A stretch of 64,000 nt of DNA from Adiantum capillus-veneris (Eukaryota; Streptophyta; Polypodiopsida; Polypodiales; Pteridaceae): contig CM043965.1 of the NCBI GenBank assembly GCA_014529385.2, forward strand, positions 15,132,912 through 15,196,911, in the 5' to 3' direction. The notes beneath the pieces are model-generated. The model did not search any database, was not told the origin of the DNA, and saw nothing but the letters and a program-made list of their open reading frames with translations. Position 1 is the stretch's first letter. Every line of letters starts with the position of its first letter. Shown here piece after piece: positions 45,601 to 56,760 of the stretch. The position numbers and the translations under genes were made by a program.

Positions 45601-46091
45601 TACTAAGGGTTAGGACGTGGAAGGCACTAGAAATTTTGCAAAGAAGCCAACCCACTTGGTTGAACTACCCAAAGCTGCCGGGCGTGAAGGCAAATGAGAG
45701 AATAAGTGTCCAATACATGGTGAAAACCCTAACGGGCACCATAAAGTTGTTCATTGGCTCACCTGACCTTACATGCATTATGATGAGGAAAATCTGCAGA
45801 ACCATCTTAGCAGTGTTCGAGACCTTCAAGCCAGGCCAGGTGAGCGACAGCATATTCTTCTTCCAAGATACATACAAATGTGCTTATGATCTGTCAGGTC
45901 AGCCTTCCAAGGAGGTGATACATGCGATGTATCAAAGAATCATGTTTCTACCATCCTATCACCTCCAGGCTTTTGAAGAAGCATTCTATGCAGGGTTCTT
46001 CACCATGAATACAGACATCTTTCGCCCAACAATGCTGAGCCTACATGCCAGGTACGAATCACTGCTAAAGATGCGAGAAACGATAAGATGA
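42667..46091 (+). pseudogene. E1 long 3' ORF, about 1,140 codons, two stops and one frameshift
   Basis: ATG at 42667 is in good context (ATCTATGG). Segment 1 (42667-44016, 449 codons): basic N-terminus, then a helical domain of about residues 70-270 (ELNEFVRRKMAGYL, KRVWEFVISIKEDG, RVVAHALDLS, MPPGAIATMFTWAM, YIVPGELITKLVYGA), an acidic/basic linker and a Pro/Ser tail. After one stop at 44014 the same frame continues to 45099 with a long coiled coil (about 44340-45090). After a stop and a frameshift near 45200, segment 3 (to 46091) has a Trp-rich start (QPKWRKAWLTKYPQYL) and a helical domain. The first domain resembles the putative plant transposon protein domain found in 3' ORFs of Athila/Tat elements. 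This is tentative. No transmembrane segment is obvious, so an envelope role is not supported. Confidence 0.75.
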
Positions 46092-46128
46092 AGCAGCAGA
46101 TCAAGGCCATGTCGGGGACGACATGAGC

Positions 46129-46142
46129 AAGGAGGGAGGGAG
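46129..46142 (+). other. Polypurine tract of E1
   Basis: AAGGAGGGAGGGAG immediately before TGTTAGAAGC, the 3' LTR start. Confidence 0.9.
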
Positions 46143-46344
46143 TGTTAGAAGCTGGACACACCCCACGACAGTAACTACTCGGAGGACTATTATTTTTTGT
46201 AATTATTCATTCATTGAGGAAAACCTGATTTTTCACCTTGTAATTATTGGGACTTACAGAATTTTCCAGATTGTATCCCAGTTTTGATAGTTAGATTGAG
46301 TAGATGGTTGATTTTGGAACTTTAGGGTTTGAGAAATTGTAAGG

Positions 46345-46352
46345 TATATATA
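46345..46352 (+). promoter_or_regulatory. TATA box of the E1 LTR
   Basis: AAGGTATATATACC; E2 has AAGGTATAAAAGCC at the matching place. The 5' LTR of E1 lacks this region. Confidence 0.6.
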
Positions 46353-46432
46353 CCACTTTTTGACCTTAATGAAAAAACCTTTTGTCATTTTAAAAAAAAA
46401 ACCAAGTTTTGAAGTCTGTGAGTGAGAGTATT

Positions 46433-46490
<58 letters not shown>
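46433..46490. repeat. (TG)n(GA)n microsatellite in the E1 3' LTR
   Basis: About 12 TG and 17 GA units. The same place in the 5' LTR (about 34097-34115) reads TGTGTATGAGAGAGAGAG, so the tract grew or shrank after insertion. Confidence 0.95.
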
Positions 46491-46494
<4 letters not shown>

Positions 46495-47124
46495 GCTTCA
46501 TCTTGACGCAACGTGTGCTTCGGTGGTCGGAATCGAGTGCGGAGGAGTGCAACGTGTTGCCCCCGACGAGAGCTACGCGCCGATATCTACATTGCACGCG
46601 TACGATCCGGATTTGTGAGCTCCTTCTACGAGCTTCATCGGGTGTTTGGGTGAGCATACGTTATCCGATTTTGCATTGCAGCATATCCACACATTCACAT
46701 TGAGTAGAACTACACATTAGGCACTTTAGATTTCGGAAACGAAGACCTGCAGATTTTGGCTAGACATCCTACGTGTTTCTGCACCAGGTGTTTTGGGTTG
46801 TGATTTTGGTTCATAGACCTTAGGGAGAGCGACCTATTGATATTAATACGGTCTCCTTCAAGTTCTATGGTGTTTCGAGATTGTTTGATGGATGTTCGAC
46901 TCTAGAAAGCGTCGTAGGAAGTTCCCTCTTGTGCACTCTTGAAGGCTGTGACTTAGACAATTGGTAGAGACCTCTGTAGGAATTAGTTAGGAGTCGGCCA
47001 AGTGTAAGTTGACACCTTATGCTTGCTTCCATGCGCCTGTGGGTCGAGCTTCATCCTTAGCTGACATTACATGTTAGGTGAGTTCTCGCTGTGCTGATGT
47101 CCATCGCGGCGTATCCGTCCAACA

Positions 47125-47853
47125 ATAGGGGTCCCTATATTTAGCAAGGTAAGACCAATATAGGGCTCCCCATAGTGAGCTCACCTCATTCTAAATTGGC
47201 TTTCATCTTAGTGGCTTCTATTTGAGCGTGTGTTCTGGTGTCTAGTAGTGATGATACATTTTATGTACATTGAGTTGCAGACACTACCTTGCATGATGTT
47301 TGTGGAGCCTATTTGTCTTGATTTGATAGTTACTCGGTCGTTTTTTAGACTCGATCTCAGGGAGTTAATATTTATGTGATCATGTGAAATTTCTTGTGAT
47401 TACTAAGTGTTATTACCATATTACCATAATCACAACTAACATGATCGCAAAGAACTGATATTTTGATAGTCCAACATATGTGAGACAGTTGATACGCTAT
47501 GCAATTGTATTTAAATTGTTTGGGATAGTGTTTTAAAGTCTTATATGTCTTTAACCTAAGATTTTGATAGTCCAACATGTGTGATATCGTCGACACACTA
47601 TGCACTTGTATTAAAAAAGATTATTGTTCAGTGAAAAAATGACATGTGAAAGAGTGTATACATGCAATTTCTTCGTGTGTAGATACCCGAATCCAGCAAA
47701 TAAATAAGAGTGACTTTTTTATTAAGATTTCATTAGCACTATTTGGGAGAACACAGAGTGCAAATAGCGTGGAGAATACCAATATAAGTTACTTATACCA
47801 ACATGGATCAGAGAATTTGACCCGCACCATAAAATCAGAACAGTTCTTGGTAG
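47125..47853. other. Unassigned stretch with a short direct duplication
   Basis: No coding domain. GATAGTCCAACATATGTGA (about 47464) and GATAGTCCAACATGTGTGA (about 47567) belong to two roughly 57-bp similar segments (47457-47515 and 47560-47618), about 103 bp apart. Confidence 0.5.
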
Positions 47854-48360
47854 TATGAAGGTATGCTGCAAAGATTTGAAAGAAGACCTCCCTTCCACTT
47901 ACAATATGGCCAAAGTAGAAGTGTGGGATAAACAATGGGAGGAGCAGAATGTGAAGATGAAGCGAGTAAAACTCCAAGATTAATCTACTTTGCCGAAGCA
48001 AATCAAGATGGCACAAGATGCACATGGGGCCATTGGTGGCCGATCAGATGCCAGCGGCATTGGCACATCCATGCACACAATGTTGAATGCTAAGTGTGCA
48101 CATTTAGTAGACATTCCTCACAAAGCCCTGGTCAAAGTTGTCAGGATTGGAGTTGGTTTGTTTGGTGTCTACAATTATATACTATTACAACATATCACTC
48201 TTTTTAGAGCATATCACTTATGTAGGAAAATGCTACAAGGGAGGGACAAAATCAAAGTTTGATAGCTTTGAGATAGAGCGGGGCATGCAGACATTGCACC
48301 CCTCTATTGTTAGATGCATCAGATTCAGAGGCCCCGTTGATCACACTCTTCCCATATTAT
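47854..48360 (+). pseudogene. Coding-like relic of unknown origin
   Basis: Plus-strand text MKVCCKDLKEDLPSTYNMAK (47856 on), then after a stop KMAQDAHGAIGGRSDASG and HLVDIPHKALVKVVRIG, with further frame changes. It is denser in sense codons than its surroundings, but I do not recognise the family. It could equally be chance. Confidence 0.25.
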
Positions 48361-48539
48361 AATGGGGGCTCATTGAGAGACCTGATGTTCCGAGTGCCCT
48401 TCTTGCAAGGTGCATTTTGGCATTCCATGCATCGGCTTCAGTATGGCTCAAAGAATTTGGCACTTGCAAGTTAGCAGCTATCAGAGATAGAAACTTTATG
48501 TCTCTTCTTCTTTGCCATCTTTCTTTCCAATATTTTCTC

Positions 48540-48820
48540 TCAAACGCTTTGTAACTGCATGTGCTTCATGATGTTTGCATTTGCGACTCGATAACTCTTT
48601 TTAGAGATACCCAAAAAATGGTCCCTAATACATGGAGCCCCACATGATTTTGTGGTGAAGCAAAATTTACATTGCCACTCCTGATATCGATCGCATATGC
48701 TGGGAGCAAAACCCCACTCTTTGCAAGGGGCTTTTTTCTTTTCTTTTCTGACTTTGTACCACTCGTGACGGCATTTTGTTCCATTGCTTGCATTAATAGC
48801 TGAAGGCATACGAACTTCAT
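48540..48820 (-). pseudogene. BED-type zinc-finger relic, possibly hAT-like
   Basis: The minus-strand frame of 89 codons reads WQCKFCFTTKSCGAPCIRDH then FLGISKK. The spacing C-x2-C, then G and an H-containing IRDHFLGI, resembles the BED finger at the N-terminus of hAT transposases (C-x2-C ... R-x3-HL-x-G). The second His of a canonical finger is not clear, and no transposase core was found nearby. It may be a fragment of a DNA transposon. Confidence 0.4.
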
Positions 48821-48916
48821 GTTCAGTTATATAAAAACAATTCTCTACTTTTTAATATATATTAAAACTTAAAAAATCATTAAAAAAGCAATAAAATATA
48901 CACATTGTGCGATTTG

Positions 48917-49306
48917 CAATGCACTCTCTATCTGACATTATGCATAAAACAAAACTATGAGTTTTTCAATGGAATTGAACACTTGAGGATTACTTTTATG
49001 CATTCTATGATTTACAGACAACAAGACACATTAAAAAACATTACATTGTCTGTATGTAGTGGTTTAGGGTTTTTTTCTCACTTATTTTCACATGCAACAT
49101 AGAATAATCAACGTAGACATTGGAATGATGATAATCATTTGAAAAACACAAAAAAAGTAACAATATCTATGATTTCAATATCATGCACCAATAATCTTTC
49201 ACAATACACAATGCACTCTCTATCTAACATTATTCAAAACTATGTAATCTTCAATACACAATGCACTCTCTATCTAACATTATGCATCAAACAAAACTAT
49301 CAATCT
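48917..49306. repeat. Three copies of a short repeat (CAATGCACTCTCTATCT)
   Basis: Copies start at 48917, 49209 and 49259. The last two form a 50-bp tandem pair; the first also shares the flank ACATTATGCAT(A/C)AAACAAAACTAT. Confidence 0.85.
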
Positions 49307-49953
49307 TCAATACAATTATACACTTAAGGACTATTGTTACCAATCAAGGATTGTAGCCCCCTTATACATTCAATTGAATATATAAAAGCCATTTTCACCC
49401 AATTAAGAATTGTAGCTCTCATATTGTGCAGTGCCAAACAATATACATCAATTAAAAACTATGACGGTGAGAAATGCAAGACTTCAAGGATCTTTCCATA
49501 CCCAACACACTAGTATAGGGCATCCAATCCTTGACTAATGAATCATTTTTAAAATATGCTCATCTTCTAAAACCAAATTCACTCCCTTTATGAACCAGTT
49601 GCTTCATCGCAATGAGCATGACTCTTGAGAGATTCCATTTGTTTAGTAACGTACCTTTGCCTTCGGTCAAGGATTTTATTAAGAATCACACTTAGCCCAG
49701 AAATTATAGGACCTGTGAATATGTAACCTTAGGTCAACTCACAAGGAGAAATAATTGTAGCCAATGCTAAGATACACTTGCTAGGGATTTGCCTAGTCAA
49801 AATGCCAAAGATAATAGAGCTTTTACTATATACAAAAGAGCCCACTAGGCATTTTTTATTTTCTTAGCAGGCCCACCGAGAAAATTAAAAATATCGATGG
49901 GTTTACCATCACAAGTGGTTTTTGTAGGTTACAAAGAGGGTTACTTTAATATT
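49307..49953. other. AT-rich stretch, nothing recognised
   Basis: No ORF of note, repeat or element end seen. Confidence 0.4.
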
Positions 49954-50027
49954 TAACGTGATCACGTTATTTTCATATGTGATCATCCAACAGTATCAGC
50001 GTGTTCACGAGTTTTGTGATCACGTTA
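49954..50027. repeat. 74-bp inverted-repeat unit, MITE-like
   Basis: The left end is TAACGTGATCACGTTA (itself a 16-bp palindrome); the right end is GTGATCACGTTA. The outer 12 bases are exact inverted copies. No convincing target duplication. Confidence 0.55.
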
Positions 50028-53000
50028 ATAAAATCCCCGCTCGATCCAAAAGAGCCCTTTCTAAGACTGTGGCTAGTCCTCATTGAATGTGTTGATCCTT
50101 TGGAGGGCCTTGCGTGAGGTTTTATTTGAAATGGAGTGTTCTCAGATGTATGAGACACCTTCAATCATACAAGTTGGTAGAGTATCCTATCTATGCGGCC
50201 TCTCCATAGGACATGTATAGACTTGGATATGTGCTTTTGACACCTTGTTGGCGATCATTTTGTTAGTTGTTAGCTGCCTATTGTGATCAATTTATGGTGT
50301 CTTATGCTCAAAGATTGTCATGCATTGATTTTACATTGATTTTGGGTTGATATTTTGCTCCTCCATACATTAGGAAGGAAATGGGGTGTAGGAGGGCCTC
50401 TTTATTTGCCATGGGATTAAAAATGAGATTAAGAAATGAGAAAATGGGGGATTGCCATGTCGACAAAAATGGTAGGTGTGGTAGGTCCTAAAAGTGAGTG
50501 GTCAAACTTATAGGCATAGATGTAGAGGGACGTTTTCTTTATTAATAAAATGAGAAAATATAAAAATTTGAACCTTTTTCCATAAAGTTGGGGTAAAAAC
50601 CCACTCTTTCTCTCTATAGAGACTATTGACTCCCCAGTCCTCCCTAAAAGGAGGTCTTTTAAAAAATGTGATGACATTCTCTCTCTCCTCTTTACTCTCT
50701 TCAAAGCTCCTACATCTATCTTCTCTCCCTCCAGCTATGAAACTTGTATCTCCTTCTTCAAGTCCACTTTTCCCTCTAAACACCTCTTGCAACAGAGGTT
50801 TTAAACCTCCCTTCTCCATTGATCACTCAGCCTCGCCTTCACACCTCTACAGAAAGTTGTAGATCTACAATACTGGCTATTTCTAAAGTACACCTTGGTC
50901 CCTTTCTCATTTAAGTGTGAAAAATGTTAATCACTCAACCTTACCTTCAAACATCTACATAATGATGTAGATTTGAAGTAGTGGCTACTTGTAGAGTATC
51001 TTCATCAACACCCTCCTTGGTTCTTGTTCCTCTATTAGATCCAAAATGGTCTCCTTTCACTCCTTTAGGAAAAATATGATTCTCTTGGGGCCCTTTGGGA
51101 TTAAGGTTAACTAGAGGCCAGCCAATAGGAAGAGGGTGGTGGACACACTCTATACCCTCAAAAAAGTAGGGAGACAAGGTAGCCTTACACCTCTTAATGG
51201 CCTCTTACCTAGTCCAAAGGTAAAGGAGGTGGCTAGGGGAAAGGGATGGGGGGGGGGAGGGGACCACTTTGACTTTTTTCCCCCCACTTTTTGGTCCGGA
51301 TTTTAAAAAACACTAAAAAATTAAAAATTCCAAAAAAAATCAAATTTCAAATTTTTCCTCCTTAAAAGGTTCCCAAACCTTTTTCATGGTCAAAAAAGCA
51401 TTTTTAACTCCCAAAATTAAAAAAAAAGTGTACTAAAAAATCTTAAATTTTGATTTTTTAAAACAAAAATCAAAACATTATTTTCCACCCTCCAAAGTCT
51501 TTTTTAACCTATTCTATAGCTAGAAAGTGATATTCTCTCTCTGTACAAACCCTTTTCCAATCTCTCAATTACTGCAACAACAGCATGCACCCCTTATAGT
51601 CCAGCATTATCTCTCTGTTAGCTTTCTCCCACCTCCTTGTAGCACCAAGCTATAAGGAGGTGCCCACCACATAGTTTCACACATTAAGCTAGTTCCTCTC
51701 CCTTCTCTCACCTCCATTACAATATGAAACAAGATTCTACTCCTTCTACTTTCATTCACTCACACTACATGGAAACCTCTACCCCCGAAAGGTGGAAAAA
51801 GTTTGAGCTCACATGACTTGCATACCACAACAACACGAGGTGTGAATAGTGTGTGGGCATTGCAAGGATTCACCTCCAACATAAAGATAGAATGGTAAGA
51901 AAACCACCCTTGTAGCTTACATTAAGAGCTTAAAGGCATATCTATCTTTAAGTTTATCATGTTGGAGAGAATTAACGTCTTTATGGCTTTCAATGTTTAA
52001 GCTTCACACCTCATAACATTGGGGTGTGCTATTTTGTTGATGGCTTTGGTGCGGCATCTATAGTTGTGTAGCATATGATTGAGTCTCACAATGCAAGTAA
52101 GTTGTGTTATCTATGGAGAGTCATCAAAGATTCTCCTTTTAGTTTCTTCTTTGTATAGTTGTCACTAGATTATTAGAATGAAATCATTTTGTACTTTATA
52201 CTAATTTGTGCTCACAAAATCTTCTGTTATTTATAGAGTCAACTTGTTTTGAGCGGACATGAGCAAGCAACCATGTGCAAAGATGGAAATCACTCTATTT
52301 TTTGTTCGTGAGAGGAACCTTTCACTACCATGTTAGAAGATTTTGACAAGAATAGTAGGATTTTTGTAGAACCTTGAACCAATAGGTACTCTCTAGGAGC
52401 TCTTAGAAAAGCCATCCATAAAGTACTACTATCTTCCCTAGTGTCATATACACACAAATACTCAAGTGTATATGAATCTCTAGATGAGGAAGACAAATAC
52501 TTGTAAGAGAAGCGTGACAACAATAACAATGTCTTCGTTTGTAATTATTTTCATGAGGTTGGATTCCTCTATAAATGCTTTTGTATTTATACTCATCTTG
52601 GTGCAATATAAATATGTTTTTTTTGTTAAATGGTGTTGCATTGAGTAAGAGTATTTAATTTAGATTTCTGGAGTTTCATACAGATTTGGGAAACATTGTT
52701 GGCCTTTATGAATACTTTGACTTTTCTGTAAGATATTTCAAGTCTCAAGTCTTAATCAGTCCACCATGAGTAAATTCAAGCAATATTTTGATTTAAGTTT
52801 TTAATGGTTATTCTTATTAAAGTAGATCATAACCTTTGTCAAGATGTCCTCGTTTAGGGATGTTGAATATATATCATTAGCAACGTTTCACAAGTTGAAA
52901 AAGATAAATTCTTGCTTTCCAACATATTATTGTTTCCATACTATGTCTATGCCAAGCTTGACTTAGACAAAGGAAAACTTGAGATGGAGGTGTCGATGTA

Positions 53001-53043
53001 TAGAGGTGATTGATAGGTGAATAATCAACTTGTTTTTTATTTG
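50028..53043. other. Unassigned non-coding stretch
   Basis: No domain seen. 50822-50905 and 50926-51040 share GATCACTCAGCC/AATCACTCAACC, TTGTAGATCTACAATACTGG/ATGTAGATTTGAAGTAGTGG, a partial duplication. A G-run at 51249-51263 faces a C-run at about 51281-51287 across a short spacer. 51300-51480 is very AT-rich with A-runs. Confidence 0.4.
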
Positions 53044-54561
53044 TGTAATAGAAATGGACTATGAACTTTGAGAATAGCAGAATTAGGAGAACTAGAGTGA
53101 GAAGTTTTATGAGACTACTTTGAGAACATAGAGAGTGAACTTAATTAGTGGTAGAAACATAACGATTATACTTAATTAACTTGGCATGAACAATACTTTT
53201 ATAAGAGAGAGAATTAGAGAACTTGACAACATTTGAGGACCGGATTTATGTGGAGCCAGTCCCCCCTCCAATATGATTTTGTATTATAGATTCTCCCATA
53301 AAGAGAGACTTGATACAATACAATCTTTGGTTTCCTTGAGACTTAGATGATGCAATGAAGATGGAAAACTTCATGCATGACAAGCATAACATAACCTTTG
53401 TAAAAGCATTTAACCATCCCCGGCCTCAAGCACAAGGCCTCAAACACCTTCGAAGGTGGAGAGAGCTAGTGGGGAATGAGAGTATGGAAGAGGAAGAATA
53501 AACATTCATATGGGAAAGAGATAGTTCCTCACTTATCATCACTCTTCTTGCTTAGCATAGCATAATAGCATAGTAATGAAGATGGAGAAGATGGCAAGCT
53601 TAATCATTGAAGCATGGCTCTTGATTGGATTTGCATTCCATAGCAAGAGTGTTGGCGTAGGCTCTCAACTTATACACAAACTTGGAGAAGGAGATGGAGT
53701 TCTTGCACTTTGCCAAAATGAGAATGAGCATGTGAGTGTGTGTGAGAGAGAGTATACCCCCCAAGCACACCCCCAACTTGCTTTGGTCGACCCCCCCTTC
53801 TAGCTCATGCTCATTTGATAGGATCCCTACAAGCCTAGCCAATCACATGCATAGTGTATATCAAGCAACCATGCTAACCTTAGGACAAGTGTCCTCCTTT
53901 CCCCTTTGAGAGAGGGGACTTGATAAATGCATAAAAAATTAATTAAATTAGCTAAAATATTATTGGACCCCTTTAGAGGCCAACCAATAGGCAACATGGA
54001 GAGGAGCTTGACATGTGTCCTTGTTGCCTCATTAGAGTAGGCTTTCCTTGTGTGAGGGTGTGTGTGTTCTCTCTCATGCTCCTACAAGTAGGGCTCGCCC
54101 CCCCATGTGTAGGACTCCTTGTTGACTTTTGGAACACCTTAAGCCCCTCAAGCACCTTATCCCCTTAGTCATTAAGCATATCAAGCACCTTAGTTAACAA
54201 GCACGACAAGCACCTTAGTCAACAAGCACAACAACCACCTCAAGCACCTTAGTCAGCAAGCACAACAAGCACCTCAAGCTTGAGCCACCTCAAGCACAAC
54301 CCTAGCTTTTTGCCTAAGGTTAAACATTAACCATTGGAGGTCTTTAATGAAGCTAAACCTAAGGTCTTTAAGCTCCATTCTAGCATTTCTCTTTGACAGA
54401 CCATCTCTCATTTGGACCCTTTGACTTTGGCCTCGTGTTGAGATAGATCCATAAGCATATGTCTATGTTCTAACCCTTATTCCCGTTTATTCTCCCACAT
54501 TAAATGATTAGTTTAATATGAGAAAGTCATTTGAGAAAGTTAGATATTAGATCTTATGACA
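53044..54561 (-). repeat. 3' LTR of the family A element (1.52 kb)
   Basis: It starts TGTAATAGAAATGG and ends ATCTTATGACA. It matches 22194-24362 without the CACTA-like insertion. At 54135-54295 there are about five units of a 25-30 bp tandem repeat (CAAGCACCTTAGTCAACAAG). Confidence 0.88.
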
Positions 54562-55019
54562 TTATTTCTCTCTTGAAATCATAGTCATCCTCGACTATGA
54601 GGTAGAAGAGATAAATACTTAGTCATTAGTAGATATTTCTTAGCGGGTAGAGGATTCCTTTTTACCCTACAACATAATTCCAAGATGGATGACTAATCCA
54701 TTTGGTGCTTGGGAGACGTAGATGCCACAAGCATGTCTGCTCTTGAGTCCATTTCATTCTCCCAAAGTAGAATGACAAATTCTACTTGATGTTTGAGAGA
54801 CATCATCATCACAAACATGATTCTAACCATGCATACTACTTAACTTTATGCACAAGTAAAAGAGAATTAGTCATATAAGACAAAAACATTGATCATTTAA
54901 AAGAAACATTTACATTTGTTTACTCTCATGTAGCATTGTAAGCATTGACAAAGTTCATACTATCCTTAAGTTGTATTCCTTGCATCCATCTAGCATCTTC
55001 AAAAGGTTAATTCTAAACT
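54562..55019 (-). other. Region between integrase relic and 3' LTR
   Basis: Non-coding. Minus-strand AAGAGAGAAATAA next to the LTR may be the polypurine tract. The integrase C-terminal part expected here is absent. Confidence 0.5.
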
Positions 55020-55549
55020 TAATAAGATATCATCGGATAATCTTACCATGCCATAGCTAAACTTGTCGACTATTGTCTATATTCCCATATTCCATGGATA
55101 GACTTGGGTAATCCAAAGATAAAATCCATGGATATACTCTCTCATGGTGAATTAGGTATTGTCAAGGGCTCGAGTAACCCAGGTTGCTTCCCTCTATCAT
55201 ACTTGGCCTTTTGGTATACCAAACATTTTAAAACATACTCTTGTATGTCTACTTTCATGGTAGCCCAATAGAAGTACGTCTCTACTCCTCAAAGAGTTGG
55301 TTGAATGCCTCTATGCCCCGCATAGGGAGGAGCATGGGATTCATACATGACTTTCTCATGAAGGGAGTGGTTAGTACATAGCCTATTGCCATGGAAAAGA
55401 TACCCATCCTGCAATGTGAATGGTTCTTCTTTCTTCTAGAATGCAAGGGCTGACATTATGTCTTTAAAGTTAGGGTCAGTAGCATACTCGTCTATCTTAG
55501 AAGATAGATCATTATGAGTTGCTATAGACTCCGCATTGACTCTTGGTTG
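55020..55549 (-). pseudogene. pol: Integrase N-terminal relic
   Basis: In broken minus-strand frames: LQDGYLFHGNRLC-like text, MYESHAPPYAGHRGIQPTL (His pair), then YDRGKQPGLLEPLTIPNSP and SISMDFIFGLPKS with the first catalytic Asp (about 55095-55200). Text ends near 55020, so the second Asp and the Glu are lost. Confidence 0.75.
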
Positions 55550-55924
55550 TCATGAAAGTGCATCAGCCACTTGATTATGATTACTAGCAATGTGAGCAAT
55601 ATGAAAAGAAAAATGCGAAAGAAAATTTGTCCACCTCATTTGTTTGTTGGAAAGCTTGGTTTGTGTCATGAAATACTTGAGACTTTGGTGGTGTATTCGC
55701 AAAATAAATGGAGTCCCCAATAGATAGTGCTTCCATGTGTCTAGGGCATGTAGAATAGCTGAAAGCTCTTTTTCGTATATGCCCAAGACCCATTCATCAG
55801 CATTGAGCCTTTGGCTCTCATATGCTATGGCATGTCCTTCTTGAAGCAAGACTGCTCCAAGGAAATCACCACAAGCATCACATTGGACCTCAAATGGCTT
55901 TGAGAGATCCAAAAGCATAAGCAC
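55550..55924 (-). pseudogene. pol: Gypsy RNase H
   Basis: An open frame of 124 codons: LDLSKPFEVQCDACGDFLGA with the catalytic Asp, AIAYESQRLNADEWVLGIYEKE with Glu, HALDTWKHYLLGTPFILRIH where the usual TDHQSL has become IHHQSL (Asp to His), and NHNQVADALS. One catalytic position is therefore altered. Confidence 0.85.
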
Positions 55925-56760
55925 TAGTTGGGAGGTAAGCTTCTCTTTGAGCTTGTCAAAAGCATTTTTCTCTTTAGCAATCCATGACTACTTAATGTTT
56001 TTCTTTGTTAAGTCATGTAAGGTCCTGCTATTTGAGAGAATTTTGCTATGAAGCGTCTATAGTATGCACACATACCTGTAAATCTTTGTAGCTCATGTAG
56101 ATTCCTTGGATTAGGCCATGCCTTTATTACCTCTAACTTAGATGGATCCATACGGATACCATCCTAAGAGATAATATGACATAAGTATTGAATCTTTTGA
56201 GGAAAAATTCACTCTTATTTTGATTGATAAAAAGCTTGTTCTCCCTCAAGGCTTGAAAATCACCTGGAGATGTTGCTTGTGCTCCTCCAAGGACTTGGAG
56301 TAGATGATGATCTCATCAACAAAGAACAGTTCAGTGAATTTGTGTTAGGGTCTAAAGATTTTCTCCAATAAACGATTGAACGTGGCTGGAGCATTTTTCA
56401 AACCAAAAGGCATGACAAAATATTCATAAGACTAAATGTTGTAAAAAGGCGGTCTTTATGATATCTTCATTCACTATCTTTATTTGATGATAGCCACTTT
56501 TAAGGTCAATCCTACCGGAGTAGGTCAAACCTTGTAGCTTATCAAACAGATCTTCTACCCACCGTGTGGGAAATCTATTTTTGATAGTGATATGGTTTAG
56601 TGCTTGATAGTCCACACACATGTCGTATGTACCATCTTTCTTTTGCACTAAAAGGACTGGATAACAAAAGGGAGAGGAGCTAGGGCTCACCATCCCTTTG
56701 TCTACCAATTATTGTACTTACCTCATGATCTCCTCTTGTTGAGATTGGGAAACTCAATAA
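55925..56760 (-). pseudogene. pol: Gypsy reverse transcriptase
   Basis: From about 56755: QQEEIMRQVQ-like, VDKGMVSPSSSPFCYPVLLV, KKDGTYDMCVDYQALNHITI, SGRIDLKSGYHQIKIV, then a frameshift near 56435 and FGLKNAPATFNRLLEKIF-like text. The palm box is close to 56310 (the usual FFDEIIIYS-type text is in another frame). Stops and frame changes are common through 56000. Confidence 0.8.

Larger units (their letters stand above)
34055..47124 (+). mobile_element. E1: 13-kb gypsy-type element without RT or integrase
   Basis: Order: partial 5' LTR, tRNA-Asp PBS, 1.8-kb leader with palindromes, gag, damaged protease, a Lys/Gln-rich tail, a 2.8-kb non-coding region with more palindromes, a 1.1-kilocodon 3' reading frame, polypurine tract and a complete 3' LTR. 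The LTRs are about 95% alike by eye over the shared 0.7 kb, so insertion is fairly recent. The PBS and the 3' ORF position resemble Athila/Tat elements. I find no RT, RNase H or integrase motif between gag and the 3' LTR, so movement would need enzymes in trans. Confidence 0.88.
46143..47124 (+). repeat. 3' LTR of E1 (982 bp, complete)
   Basis: It starts TGTTAGAAGCTGG and ends CCGTCCAACA. A TATA box (TATATATA, 46345-46352) lies about 200 bp in. A (TG)n(GA)n tract follows at 46433-46490. The motif half-site AGACATCCTACGTG is at 46762-46775. Confidence 0.92.

Noticed and set aside
42667-46091. Envelope protein
   Set aside because: The position fits an env-like ORF, but no signal peptide, furin-type site or transmembrane helix is visible. 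The text is coiled-coil and charged.
51249-51290. Rho-independent-like terminator or G-quadruplex
   Set aside because: G-run and C-run could pair, but this is eukaryotic DNA without a gene upstream and the runs are imperfect; simple low complexity is enough.
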